A stretch of DNA of 22,114 nt, taken from the IMG/VR virus record IMGVR_UViG_3300047472_000450, positions 1-22,114 of that record. One strand, written 5' to 3'. The notes below the pieces were generated by a model. It did not search any database. It saw only the letters and a list, made by a program, of their open reading frames with translations, and was not told where the DNA came from. The number at the start of each line of letters is the position of its first letter. The stretch's first letter is position 1. Both the position numbers and the translations under genes were made by a program. Shown piece by piece: positions 15,253-21,253 of the stretch. This DNA is from a virus.

Positions 15253-16101
15253 ATGCGAAGCGCTGTCCAACGCGGCAACATCATCACCCTCGTCGCGCCC
15301 TATGACGTGAAGGCCGGCGAGGGTCTGCTGGTGGGCGAGATCTTCGGCATCGCCACGGCCGACGCAGCCGCCGGCACGCCGCTCGAATGCGACGTCGTTG
15401 GCGTCACCGACATCGTCTGCCAAGACGGCGATACCGGCACGCCGGGTATGCCGGCGTACTGGGACGACGACAACCGCTGGATCACGGTCGGCGGCGGGAC
15501 GCCGGTCGGTCACCTCGTGGCGACGAAGACCGCTGGCTCACCGACCGCCCGTGTGCTGATGTCCGGGCCCGGCAGTTCGGGCTTCACAGCCGACGAGGTC
15601 GCCGCGATCCGCGCCAGGCTCAATGCGTCGCTGTCACCTGGCATCGGCGTTGCAATCGACGACAACGGTTCCGGCGCGCTCACGCTCTCCGCACTCATCG
15701 CCGGCACGCCGCAAAAGGATACGGTGGCGATCGCCAATGCCGTGGCGCTGACGACCGCCGTGAAGGCCGATGTGAGCGTCGGCGGCACCGGCAACGGCAT
15801 CGTGCTGCAGCCCGGCACATACCTCATCTTCGGCACGATCTGCTTCAACGGGACCGCGACTGCCGTGACCTACGCCGCGGGCTGGATCACGACGTCGACC
15901 GGTGCTGCGTTGCCGACGGGCGACCTGCGCACGACCTGGCTGGGTCGCGGCGCCGCGCTGCCTGCCGATTCAACCTACCCGGTGCCCTTGCAGGTCATCA
16001 CGGTCACGGTGGCGACGAACCTCCGCTTGTGCGCGCAAGCGAGCTTCACCGGCGGCACGTGCCTGGCCTACGGATCTCTCTCCGCGCTGAGACTGGCCTG
16101 A
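15253..16101 (+). CDS. DUF2190 decoration domain fused to a C-terminal beta-barrel, adhesin-like domain
   Basis: This 282-residue protein starts at ATG 15253 (AAAGAGAA upstream), 15 bases after the portal. Residues 1-~105 are a complete DUF2190 domain, with AVQRGNIITLVAPYDVKAG, GEIFGIATADAAAGT, a D-T-G-T-P-G-M-P-A-Y-W-D-D-D block and TARVLM, clearly paralogous to the free protein at 1-330. A linker with a short helix (DEVAAIRARLNASL) leads to residues ~130-282, a beta-rich domain (GTYLIFGTICFNGTATAVTY, AAGWITTSTGAALPTGDLRT, CAQASFTGGTCLAYGSLSAL) of the type I recognise from C-termini of phage fibre-like proteins. It may decorate the capsid and present a binding domain, or use the DUF2190 fold as an anchor elsewhere. 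Confidence 0.78.
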   Translation: MRSAVQRGNIITLVAPYDVKAGEGLLVGEIFGIATADAAAGTPLECDVVGVTDIVCQDGDTGTPGMPAYWDDDNRWITVGGGTPVGHLVATKTAGSPTARVLMSGPGSSGFTADEVAAIRARLNASLSPGIGVAIDDNGSGALTLSALIAGTPQKDTVAIANAVALTTAVKADVSVGGTGNGIVLQPGTYLIFGTICFNGTATAVTYAAGWITTSTGAALPTGDLRTTWLGRGAALPADSTYPVPLQVITVTVATNLRLCAQASFTGGTCLAYGSLSALRLA

Positions 16102-17165
16102 TGGTCGCGCATCCCGCCTTCTACGCACTGTCTTTGCCCGGCAATCAGCTGCTGCTGGATCAGCGCATTCCGGTTGTCGGTTCGCCGGGCGCGTACCACC
16201 CGCACACCGTCGACAAGTACATCCCGTCGGTACCGATCCGACAGGTGCTCTTTGTCCAGCACGGCGCCGGTGGCGACGTCAAGACGCACCTGAAGAAGCT
16301 GAAGATGTTCTCCGGCAGCACGCCGACGATGGCGAACGTCTCCTGGGGCGTGCTGGCCCACCTCGGCATCGCCGTCTACGCCATCGAAGGCTTCAACTGC
16401 GACGGCGTCTATGACGCGCAGTACAACCCGCGCGCGGTGACCGCCGTGGACGGCCAGGGTCGCAAGGTGCGCGCATGGCACAACGGAATCATGTACAGCG
16501 GCCACACGGCCCAGGGCGACCGCTCTGCGATCGTCGACTGCGTTGCGATGATCCGAACCGCGCATCAGGGCGCGCGCGTGGGCTTCTGCGGACACTCCAA
16601 TGGCGCCATGTGGGGCCAGCTCGAGCTCCTCACGTACGGCAGCACGGTCTTCGACTTCTTCTGCCTTGCCTCGGGGCCGCCGGGGCTTCCGCTGGCGCTC
16701 AATCTGCCTGCCACGCCGGGCGGCATTCCGCCTGTCTACTGCATCATGGGTGACGCCGACACTGTTATCGGTGTTGTGCAAAGCGGGGGCATCAACGCGG
16801 GGGTCTACACGCAGCCGCGCGAGAAGTTCTCGGTGGCCGACGTCTATTGGCCGGCCGAGGTCGCGCCGCCTGGCGATCCGCGTGTTGGCGAGACGCAGTG
16901 GCAGGGCATCTTCCCTGCGTTCCAGCACCAGGTGGATCTCCGCAACGCCGCCAAGGGTCTGGGCGCTCAGACCGTGGGCGCCGGCGTGACGAACGGGACC
17001 GTCACGACCTACACCGCATCGGTCAGTGGTGCCAATCCCTCCGGTGCGTGCGTGCTGGACATCGTCCATGGCAGCGATCACCAGATTGACCAATTGCAGG
17101 ACGTTGGCGGCCTCACCTTGATTCCGAAGTACGCGGGCTTCGGCTACGCGAATGCTGCCGGCTGA
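16101..17165 (+). CDS. Phage-encoded alpha/beta hydrolase (PHB-depolymerase/feruloyl-esterase-like)
   Basis: This 354-residue protein starts at ATG 16101, overlapping the previous stop by one base (TGATG), so it is translationally coupled to the DUF2190 fusion. The frame has the order expected of the polyhydroxybutyrate depolymerase / LpqC esterase group: strand VRQVLFVQHGAGGD style oxyanion loop (seen as QVLFVQHGAGGD, ~49-60), a nucleophile elbow G-F-C-G-H-S-N-G-A with Ser166, an acidic residue in M-G-D-A-D-T-V-I (Asp220 is best placed) and a His in V-H-G-S-D-H-Q (His323 or His327). No signal peptide is seen. The substrate is unknown. A host surface ester such as O-acetylated polysaccharide, or a storage polymer released at lysis, is possible. 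Its setting between two virion-type proteins favours a virion enzyme. Confidence 0.8.
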   Translation: MVAHPAFYALSLPGNQLLLDQRIPVVGSPGAYHPHTVDKYIPSVPIRQVLFVQHGAGGDVKTHLKKLKMFSGSTPTMANVSWGVLAHLGIAVYAIEGFNCDGVYDAQYNPRAVTAVDGQGRKVRAWHNGIMYSGHTAQGDRSAIVDCVAMIRTAHQGARVGFCGHSNGAMWGQLELLTYGSTVFDFFCLASGPPGLPLALNLPATPGGIPPVYCIMGDADTVIGVVQSGGINAGVYTQPREKFSVADVYWPAEVAPPGDPRVGETQWQGIFPAFQHQVDLRNAAKGLGAQTVGAGVTNGTVTTYTASVSGANPSGACVLDIVHGSDHQIDQLQDVGGLTLIPKYAGFGYANAAG

Positions 17166-17173
17166 GGAGCTAC

Positions 17174-19126
17174 ATGAAGAACGCCTTTCAACGTGGGAAC
17201 GTGGTCACCCTGGTCGCGCCTTATCCGGTCCGCTCCGGTGACGGAGTTCAAGTCGGAGGTCTCTTTGGAATCGCAGCCAGTGATGCACCAGCGAACGCCG
17301 CAGTCGAATGCGAGCTCGTGGGCGCGGCGCAGATCAACGCCTATCCCGATGACGTCGGTGAGATAGGTGACGCGATCTACTGGGACAACTCCAGCCGATG
17401 GGCCACGACGTCAAACAGCGGCATGGAGATCGGATACCTGCTATCGCCCAAGCGGCCAGGATCGACGACCGTCCTTGTGCGCCTCATCGGCGCGGGAGCC
17501 GGCAATTCCTTCGGAGCGTCGTCGGCTTCGGGGACATGGCAAGTGCTGCCGACGATCCTCGGTCTGGCGCTGAGCACGCCGGGATTTGGCTCCAGCGCGC
17601 CGGACCCAAAGAAGGGGTCACCGGCGATCAACTATGTTGCCGGTCTCAGCTATGCGAAGGGCGCCGTTCGAGCGAAGGGCGGAAACATCTACCAGGCGAC
17701 AAATGCTGCCCCTGGGGTTGCGGGCGCATCAAGCCCTCCGACCGGCACAGGCAGCGGGATCGTCGATGGTGGGGTGATCTGGAAATATCTGCGCGCTGAC
17801 CCCGACCGCTGGCTCGCAAACACAGTCTACGCGCGCGGCACCTATGTGAACAACGCGGACGCGCTCTACTACTGCATCCAGGGTGGCACGTCGGCATCCT
17901 CTGGCGGCCCGGCCGTCAACAACGTCAACATCGTCGACAACACGTGCCTCTGGAACCGGGTGACGAACCAGTTCTACGATTGCGTCAGCGGCGACGACAC
18001 GAACAACGGCCAGAACCATACGGTGCCCAAGAAGACGCTGCCGCTGGTGGCGGGATCGAACATCCGCTACCTCGCCGCGGCCGGCACTGGCATCAAGCTG
18101 ACCGGCTCCACCGCCCAAAACGGAATCGCCATCAATGGTCCGGCCATCATCCTGACGGTGTGGGATCGCGCAACGGGCAATGAAAACGTCGCGCAAAAAA
18201 ACCCCTTCACGGAGGGCTGCAAAGGCAACTGGTACACCGCCGCCGATCTCGCGAACTACTTCACCTACGAAGGCAACAGTCTCGACGTTGGTCTGTACCT
18301 CGGCACCAACGGGCAGGGGGTCGTCAGCGTGATGCAGGCGGACCCACCACTGGTACGCGGATGGCGCGTCAAAGGGTTCGGGTACGGCGGCATCGTGGCA
18401 AAGAACGGTTGCGCGATGCGAATCGAGGACTGCATCGTCGTCGACAACCAGAGGATCTCGAACCCGGCCGCGCCATTTGGTGGTTGCGGGATCAAGTTCG
18501 AGGGAACGTCTGCCGGCCTGGGCGCACCGCCCGGGACATGCCAGGTCGTTCGGTGCTGGGTCTCAGGCTCTGGCGAGGACGAGATCTGGGCGGCCGACGC
18601 GCCGGAGTGCGCAAGGGCGCCCGTCTTCAGGGACACGTGCATCCGCCACTACGGCGCGCAGCAGAAGTTCAACACACAGCACAGCGATGGCATCCAACTC
18701 GGCACGTACCCGGGTGACTTCGTCTGCCAGCGCGTGATCATTGAGCACCAACTCGCGCAGAACTTCCCGCTGGACCCGACCGGCGGCAGCGGCAACTACG
18801 TCGTTGGATCAGCCTTCCTGGCAGTCGCCCCGGCCGGCACGGTCGCCACGGGCGGCAACCTGACCGACTGCATCCTGATCAGCGACACCCTGCTGTTCAA
18901 CCTGCAGGCGCAGGCGGGCGTCGCGTTGAACCGCGTGGTCGGATATCACAACTACAACGCCGACACGGCCCAGTCGCTGCCGCCATCGGGTGGCGTGTTC
19001 GCCGGCGTGGCCTACACCGAGACCGGTTGCCGCTGGGTGACCGGTGTACTGCCGCCTGGCTTTGGCGTGAGATACGCGGCAGGCGGCGTGACCATCAACA
19101 GCCCGGCGGGCGAGTTCATCGGCTAG
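17174..19126 (+). CDS. DUF2190 decoration domain fused to carbohydrate-binding repeats and a right-handed beta-helix (tailspike/depolymerase-like)
   Basis: This 650-residue protein starts at ATG 17174 with GAGGAG at 17163-17168. Residues 1-~108 are the third DUF2190 domain (AFQRGNVVTLVAPYPVRSGD, GGLFGIAASDAPAN, AIYWDNSSRWATTS). Residues ~155-270 contain two related modules: YAKGAVRAKGGNIYQATN...DGGVIWKYLR and WLANTVYARGTYV...YYCIQGGTSASSGGP...CLWNRV, resembling small carbohydrate-binding modules of phage fibres. From ~272 (FYDCVSGDDTNNGQNH) a parallel beta-helix is likely, with rungs such as VKGFGYGGIVAKNGCAMRIE and a TQHSDGIQLG segment typical of pectate-lyase-like folds. Such proteins usually bind or cleave capsule, LPS or exopolysaccharide. 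Catalytic residues cannot be assigned. The DUF2190 head piece in place of a tail anchor is unusual. Confidence 0.8.
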   Translation: MKNAFQRGNVVTLVAPYPVRSGDGVQVGGLFGIAASDAPANAAVECELVGAAQINAYPDDVGEIGDAIYWDNSSRWATTSNSGMEIGYLLSPKRPGSTTVLVRLIGAGAGNSFGASSASGTWQVLPTILGLALSTPGFGSSAPDPKKGSPAINYVAGLSYAKGAVRAKGGNIYQATNAAPGVAGASSPPTGTGSGIVDGGVIWKYLRADPDRWLANTVYARGTYVNNADALYYCIQGGTSASSGGPAVNNVNIVDNTCLWNRVTNQFYDCVSGDDTNNGQNHTVPKKTLPLVAGSNIRYLAAAGTGIKLTGSTAQNGIAINGPAIILTVWDRATGNENVAQKNPFTEGCKGNWYTAADLANYFTYEGNSLDVGLYLGTNGQGVVSVMQADPPLVRGWRVKGFGYGGIVAKNGCAMRIEDCIVVDNQRISNPAAPFGGCGIKFEGTSAGLGAPPGTCQVVRCWVSGSGEDEIWAADAPECARAPVFRDTCIRHYGAQQKFNTQHSDGIQLGTYPGDFVCQRVIIEHQLAQNFPLDPTGGSGNYVVGSAFLAVAPAGTVATGGNLTDCILISDTLLFNLQAQAGVALNRVVGYHNYNADTAQSLPPSGGVFAGVAYTETGCRWVTGVLPPGFGVRYAAGGVTINSPAGEFIG

Positions 19127-19147
19127 AGCAAAGGCGAACGGAGTCGG

Positions 19148-19543
19148 ATGAACGAAGAGATTCAACAGCCAGTCATCAGCGTGGTTGTGGCCGCCGCGAA
19201 GGACCCGCTGAGTTACCCGCTGAAGCAATGGGCGCTGGTGCTCGGTCTGGCGCTCTTTGGCGGTATCGCGAGTTGGTGGGCGAAGGTGCGCAAAGGGACC
19301 GTCGCGTTCCACAACCTGCAGGCTTTGATCGGCGAATTGACCATCTCCGCGTTCGCTGGCGTGATGGTGTTCCTGATCTGCGAGTACATGAACCTGGCGC
19401 CTACGCTGACAGCCGCGATCGTCGGCATGGCCGGGCACATGGGCAACCGCGCGATCAGCTTCGTGGAGCGCCGGTTGTCGACGCGCATCACGAACGTGCT
19501 CGTCCCGAACGACAGCGATCACACCCCTCTCGGAAAGGACTGA
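19148..19543 (+). CDS. Holin, LydA-type (phage holin 3 superfamily)
   Basis: This 131-residue inner-membrane protein starts at ATG 19148 behind a GGAG at 19140. Three hydrophobic segments are visible: residues ~28-46 (ALVLGLALFGGIASWW), ~64-82 (ELTISAFAGVMVFLICEYM) and ~87-101 (PTLTAAIVGMAGHMGN). A basic stretch, KVRKGT, follows the first. The pattern G-E-L-x-x-S-A-F-A-G plus G-M-A-G-H-M-G is that of P1 LydA-like holins. It makes the membrane lesion that times lysis and lets the endolysin, which has no signal peptide, reach the wall. The endolysin, Rz and Rz1 genes follow in one block. No dual start or antiholin gene is evident. Confidence 0.88.
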   Translation: MNEEIQQPVISVVVAAAKDPLSYPLKQWALVLGLALFGGIASWWAKVRKGTVAFHNLQALIGELTISAFAGVMVFLICEYMNLAPTLTAAIVGMAGHMGNRAISFVERRLSTRITNVLVPNDSDHTPLGKD

Positions 19544-19545
19544 CG

Positions 19546-20094
19546 ATGGATCCTGCAACGCTCGCGGTCTGCACAGGCGCAACGCTGCCGCGTGCATTGG
19601 CTTTCGCTCCGCTCATCGACCAGGCCATGGCCGAATTCGCTGTCGACGCGCCGTCGCGCCAGGCTGCGTTTCTTGCGCAGATCGGCCACGAGAGCGAAGG
19701 TCTGCACTGGCTGGTCGAGATCTGGGGTCCGACCGATGCACAGCGCCGCTACGAGGGCCGGCGCGACCTGGGCAACGTCGGACAGGGCGACGGCTATCGC
19801 TACCGCGGCCGCGGGCTCATCCAGGTCACCGGCCGCGCGAATTACCGCCAGGCCGGTCAGGCCCTCGGCCTGGACCTCGAGGGACAGCCCGAGCTGCTGG
19901 CGCAGCCGGAGCTGGCCGCGCGCAGCGCAGCCTGGTGGTGGAAACAGCACGGGTTGAACGAGCTCGCCGACGCGACTTCCGGCGATGCCGGCGCGTTCGA
20001 ACGCATCACGCGCGTCATGAACGGCGGCACGAACGGGTTGGCCGATCGGATTGCTCGTTGGGATCTGGCAAAGAACGCGCTGGGGGTTGCATGA
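19546..20094 (+). CDS. Endolysin, glycoside hydrolase family 19
   Basis: This 182-residue protein starts at ATG 19546 three bases after the holin stop, with GGAAAGGA upstream. It is a chitinase-class-I-like lysozyme: A-F-L-A-Q-I-G-H-E-S-E-G-L carries the likely catalytic Glu49, followed by YEGRRDLGN, GDGYRYRGRGLIQVTGRANY (residues ~81-100) and a C-terminal WWWKQHGLNELAD helix plus RVMNGGTNGLADR. GH19 phage endolysins cleave the glycan strands of peptidoglycan. There is no signal peptide or separate wall-binding domain, so it is a single-domain enzyme dependent on the holin. Its stop overlaps the spanin start as ATGA. Confidence 0.92.
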   Translation: MDPATLAVCTGATLPRALAFAPLIDQAMAEFAVDAPSRQAAFLAQIGHESEGLHWLVEIWGPTDAQRRYEGRRDLGNVGQGDGYRYRGRGLIQVTGRANYRQAGQALGLDLEGQPELLAQPELAARSAAWWWKQHGLNELADATSGDAGAFERITRVMNGGTNGLADRIARWDLAKNALGVA

Positions 20095-20636
20095 GCCTTC
20101 TCGATAACGTCCTGCCCGGCGCGGCCGCCTTGAAGGTTCTCGCCGTCTTGATTGCGCTTGGCGCGGTCACCGCCGAGTACGCCTATCAGCGTCACCAGAT
20201 CGACGACGCGCGCGCGGCGCTGGCCGGCGAGCAGGCCGCGCATCAGCGAGATCTCGCGTTGGAGGCTGCCGCTGCTGCCTCTGCAAGCGAGGCGGCGCGC
20301 AGCGAGGAACAACGCCGCTCAGCGGCCATGAAGGAGATCTCCGATGAATCGATCCGCCAGGCGGACCAGGCTCGCGACGATGCTGTCACTGCCGCTGATG
20401 CTGCTGGCCGCCTGCGCCAGCGCGCCGCCGTCGTTGCCGCCGGTTGTGGTCACCACCCCGGCGATCCCGCCGCTGCCGCTCCAGGCCCGGCAGCCAGCGC
20501 CCCCGGCGATGTGCTCGCCGACGTGCTCGGCCGCCTTGGCGACGCTGCTGGACAGCTTGCTGCCGCAGCCGACCGGGCCCGGATTGCGGGCGCGGCCTGC
20601 GAAGCCAGCTACGACGCCCTGAGTCCGGCGCGCTGA
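20091..20636 (+). CDS. Inner-membrane spanin, Rz-like (DUF2514-type)
   Basis: This 181-residue protein starts at ATG 20091, overlapping the endolysin stop by ATGA. It has one N-terminal transmembrane helix (residues ~11-30, AALKVLAVLIALGAVTAEYA) with few charges before it, followed by a long Ala/Glu/Gln-rich coiled coil across ~35-110 (ALAGEQAAHQRDLALEAAAA). It ends in a Pro/Ala-rich then helical segment. This is the Rz-type i-spanin architecture: anchored in the inner membrane, it joins an outer-membrane lipoprotein to fuse the membranes after wall digestion. The partner gene lies fully inside it in the +1 frame. Confidence 0.85.
   Translation: MSLLDNVLPGAAALKVLAVLIALGAVTAEYAYQRHQIDDARAALAGEQAAHQRDLALEAAAAASASEAARSEEQRRSAAMKEISDESIRQADQARDDAVTAADAAGRLRQRAAVVAAGCGHHPGDPAAAAPGPAASAPGDVLADVLGRLGDAAGQLAAAADRARIAGAACEASYDALSPAR
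20344..20622 (+). CDS. Outer-membrane spanin lipoprotein, Rz1-like, nested in the Rz gene
   Basis: This 92-residue reading frame lies entirely within the Rz-like gene in the +1 frame. It starts at ATG 20344 behind a strong AAGGAG (20331-20336, seven bases upstream). The N-terminus is a lipoprotein signal: basic NRSARRTR, hydrophobic core LATMLSLPLM, lipobox L-L-A-A-C with Cys24. The mature ~69 residues are proline-rich (ASAPPSLPPVVVTTPAIPPL), as in lambda Rz1. The lipoprotein would sit in the inner leaflet of the outer membrane and bind the Rz periplasmic coil. Nesting, frame, signal, lipobox and proline content all agree. It is easily missed by gene callers that forbid full overlap. Confidence 0.88.
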   Translation: MNRSARRTRLATMLSLPLMLLAACASAPPSLPPVVVTTPAIPPLPLQARQPAPPAMCSPTCSAALATLLDSLLPQPTGPGLRARPAKPATTP

Positions 20637-20638
20637 CC

Positions 20639-21025
20639 ATGCTGCGCACGCAGACCCTTTGCCGCGTGGACGTGCTGCGGTGGTCACCGGCGACCACGGT
20701 CGACCCGATGCCGCCGTGGGACCTCGCCTGCGATGTCGTGTGGCGTGACGGGAGTACCGAGGTCTGGATTGAAGCGATGCGCGGCAAGCTCCGGCCGCAG
20801 TACCTGCGGGATTGGGCCGACTGGCTCCGCGCGAATGGCATTACGAAGGTCTATGCGCATCGCGTCGTCGGGCACCGTCTACCACTGTTCGAGGACGCTG
20901 GCGATCACCTCGAGCTGCGCCAGGTCGAGCGGTTCGTGGGCCGCTTCGGGTCGCATCAGGCCTCCGGCTCTGAGAAGCCGTCGGCATTGATCTCGATCGT
21001 CTCCGGCAACACGCCGAGCTGCTGA
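20639..21025 (+). CDS. Conserved-looking phage protein of unknown function downstream of the lysis genes
   Basis: This 128-residue protein starts at ATG 20639, two bases after the Rz stop, with no strong SD, so it probably depends on coupling. I do not recognise a function. The core is WDLACDVVWRDGSTEVWIEA, then RGKLRPQYLRDWADWLRANG and ITKVYAHRVVGHRLPLFEDA, a compact alpha/beta pattern without signal peptide or membrane helix. The last ~23 residues (after VERFVGRFGS) are coded by DNA that also encodes, on the opposite strand, the end of a small ORF. Homologues might end earlier, so the C-terminus may be an extension into the phage edge. Codon use matches the late genes. Confidence 0.65.
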   Translation: MLRTQTLCRVDVLRWSPATTVDPMPPWDLACDVVWRDGSTEVWIEAMRGKLRPQYLRDWADWLRANGITKVYAHRVVGHRLPLFEDAGDHLELRQVERFVGRFGSHQASGSEKPSALISIVSGNTPSC

Positions 21026-21117
21026 GGCGCGTCGGAGGCGCGCAGAGCGGCCAGGAAGTCTGGCCGGCACTGATCCCGGCGGACCCGGACAGTGGTTTCG
21101 TTGCTCGCGTGGCCCAC
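20956..21117 (-). CDS. Small SOS-box-associated ORF of unknown function
   Basis: On the minus strand a 53-residue frame starts with GTG at 21117 and runs to 20956. An AGGAA lies six bases upstream and directly adjoins a LexA box (21126-21141). The product has GHASNETTVRVRRDQ, then RPDFLAALRASDAPQQLGVL and an acidic end (EIEINADG-like, seen as ETIEINADGFSEPEA). I do not recognise the family. It overlaps the 3' end of the plus-strand gene ending at 21025 by 70 bases in a tail-to-tail arrangement. The promoter-RBS-start arrangement, rather than the protein, argues for a real gene. A longer GTG start at 21177 would place the LexA box inside the coding region and is less likely. Confidence 0.45.
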   Translation of the reverse strand: MGHASNETTVRVRRDQCRPDFLAALRASDAPQQLGVLPETIEINADGFSEPEA

Positions 21118-21125
21118 GTTTGTTC

Positions 21126-21141
21126 CTGTATATTTATACAG
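21126..21141. promoter_or_regulatory. LexA (SOS) box
   Basis: The 16-base sequence CTGTATATTTATACAG keeps the CTG-N10-CAG frame with an AT-only core apart from its outer T and A, as in the Escherichia consensus CTGT-(AT)4-ACAG. It lies in an AT-rich island in otherwise GC-rich DNA, eight bases before the minus-strand GTG at 21117 with the RBS between. It is the only one noticed in the window. Confidence 0.75.
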
Positions 21142-21163
21142 CACGAACGGTAGAACCCGTTTA

Positions 21164-21175
21164 GCAGACGTCTGC
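21164..21175. other. Perfect 12-bp palindrome near the SOS box
   Basis: GCAGACGTCTGC is a perfect inverted repeat, 22 bases from the LexA box and 79 bases before the start of the last gene. It could be an operator for a dimeric regulator. Nothing in the window identifies one. Confidence 0.3.
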
Positions 21176-21234
21176 ACTCAGCAACATCCTTAAACGAGCT
21201 GATTTACAACTAGTGACACGGCGACGACACTCCC

Positions 21235-21249
21235 GCCCCTGGAAGGGGC
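21235..21249 (+). promoter_or_regulatory. Hairpin enclosing the ribosome binding site of the last gene
   Basis: GCCCCT (21235-21240) pairs perfectly with AGGGGC (21244-21249) around a GGA loop. The only Shine-Dalgarno candidate for ATG 21254, GGAAGGGG (21241-21248), lies inside it. A six-bp GC-rich stem at this place would reduce initiation unless opened. Confidence 0.45.
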
Positions 21250-21253
21250 ATTC

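Larger units (their letters stand above)
21026..21253. other. Regulatory gap at the phage right edge
   Basis: This 228-base stretch has no plus-strand gene. It holds most of the small minus-strand ORF, the LexA box, a 12-bp palindrome and the RBS hairpin of the last gene. Its base composition shifts from GC-rich to AT-rich around 21118. No confident -35/-10 pair for the plus strand and no attachment-site repeat could be identified from a single copy. Confidence 0.5.

Noticed and set aside
21061-21117. GHASNETT in the small minus-strand ORF resembles the GH-x-x-x-x-T block near the C-terminus of tyrosine recombinases
   Set aside because: No preceding Arg/His motif, no following catalytic Tyr and only 53 residues. 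Not evidence for an integrase or its remnant.
21026-21253. Phage attachment site at the right edge
   Set aside because: No tRNA end, integrase or second copy of a core is visible in the window, so an att site cannot be supported.
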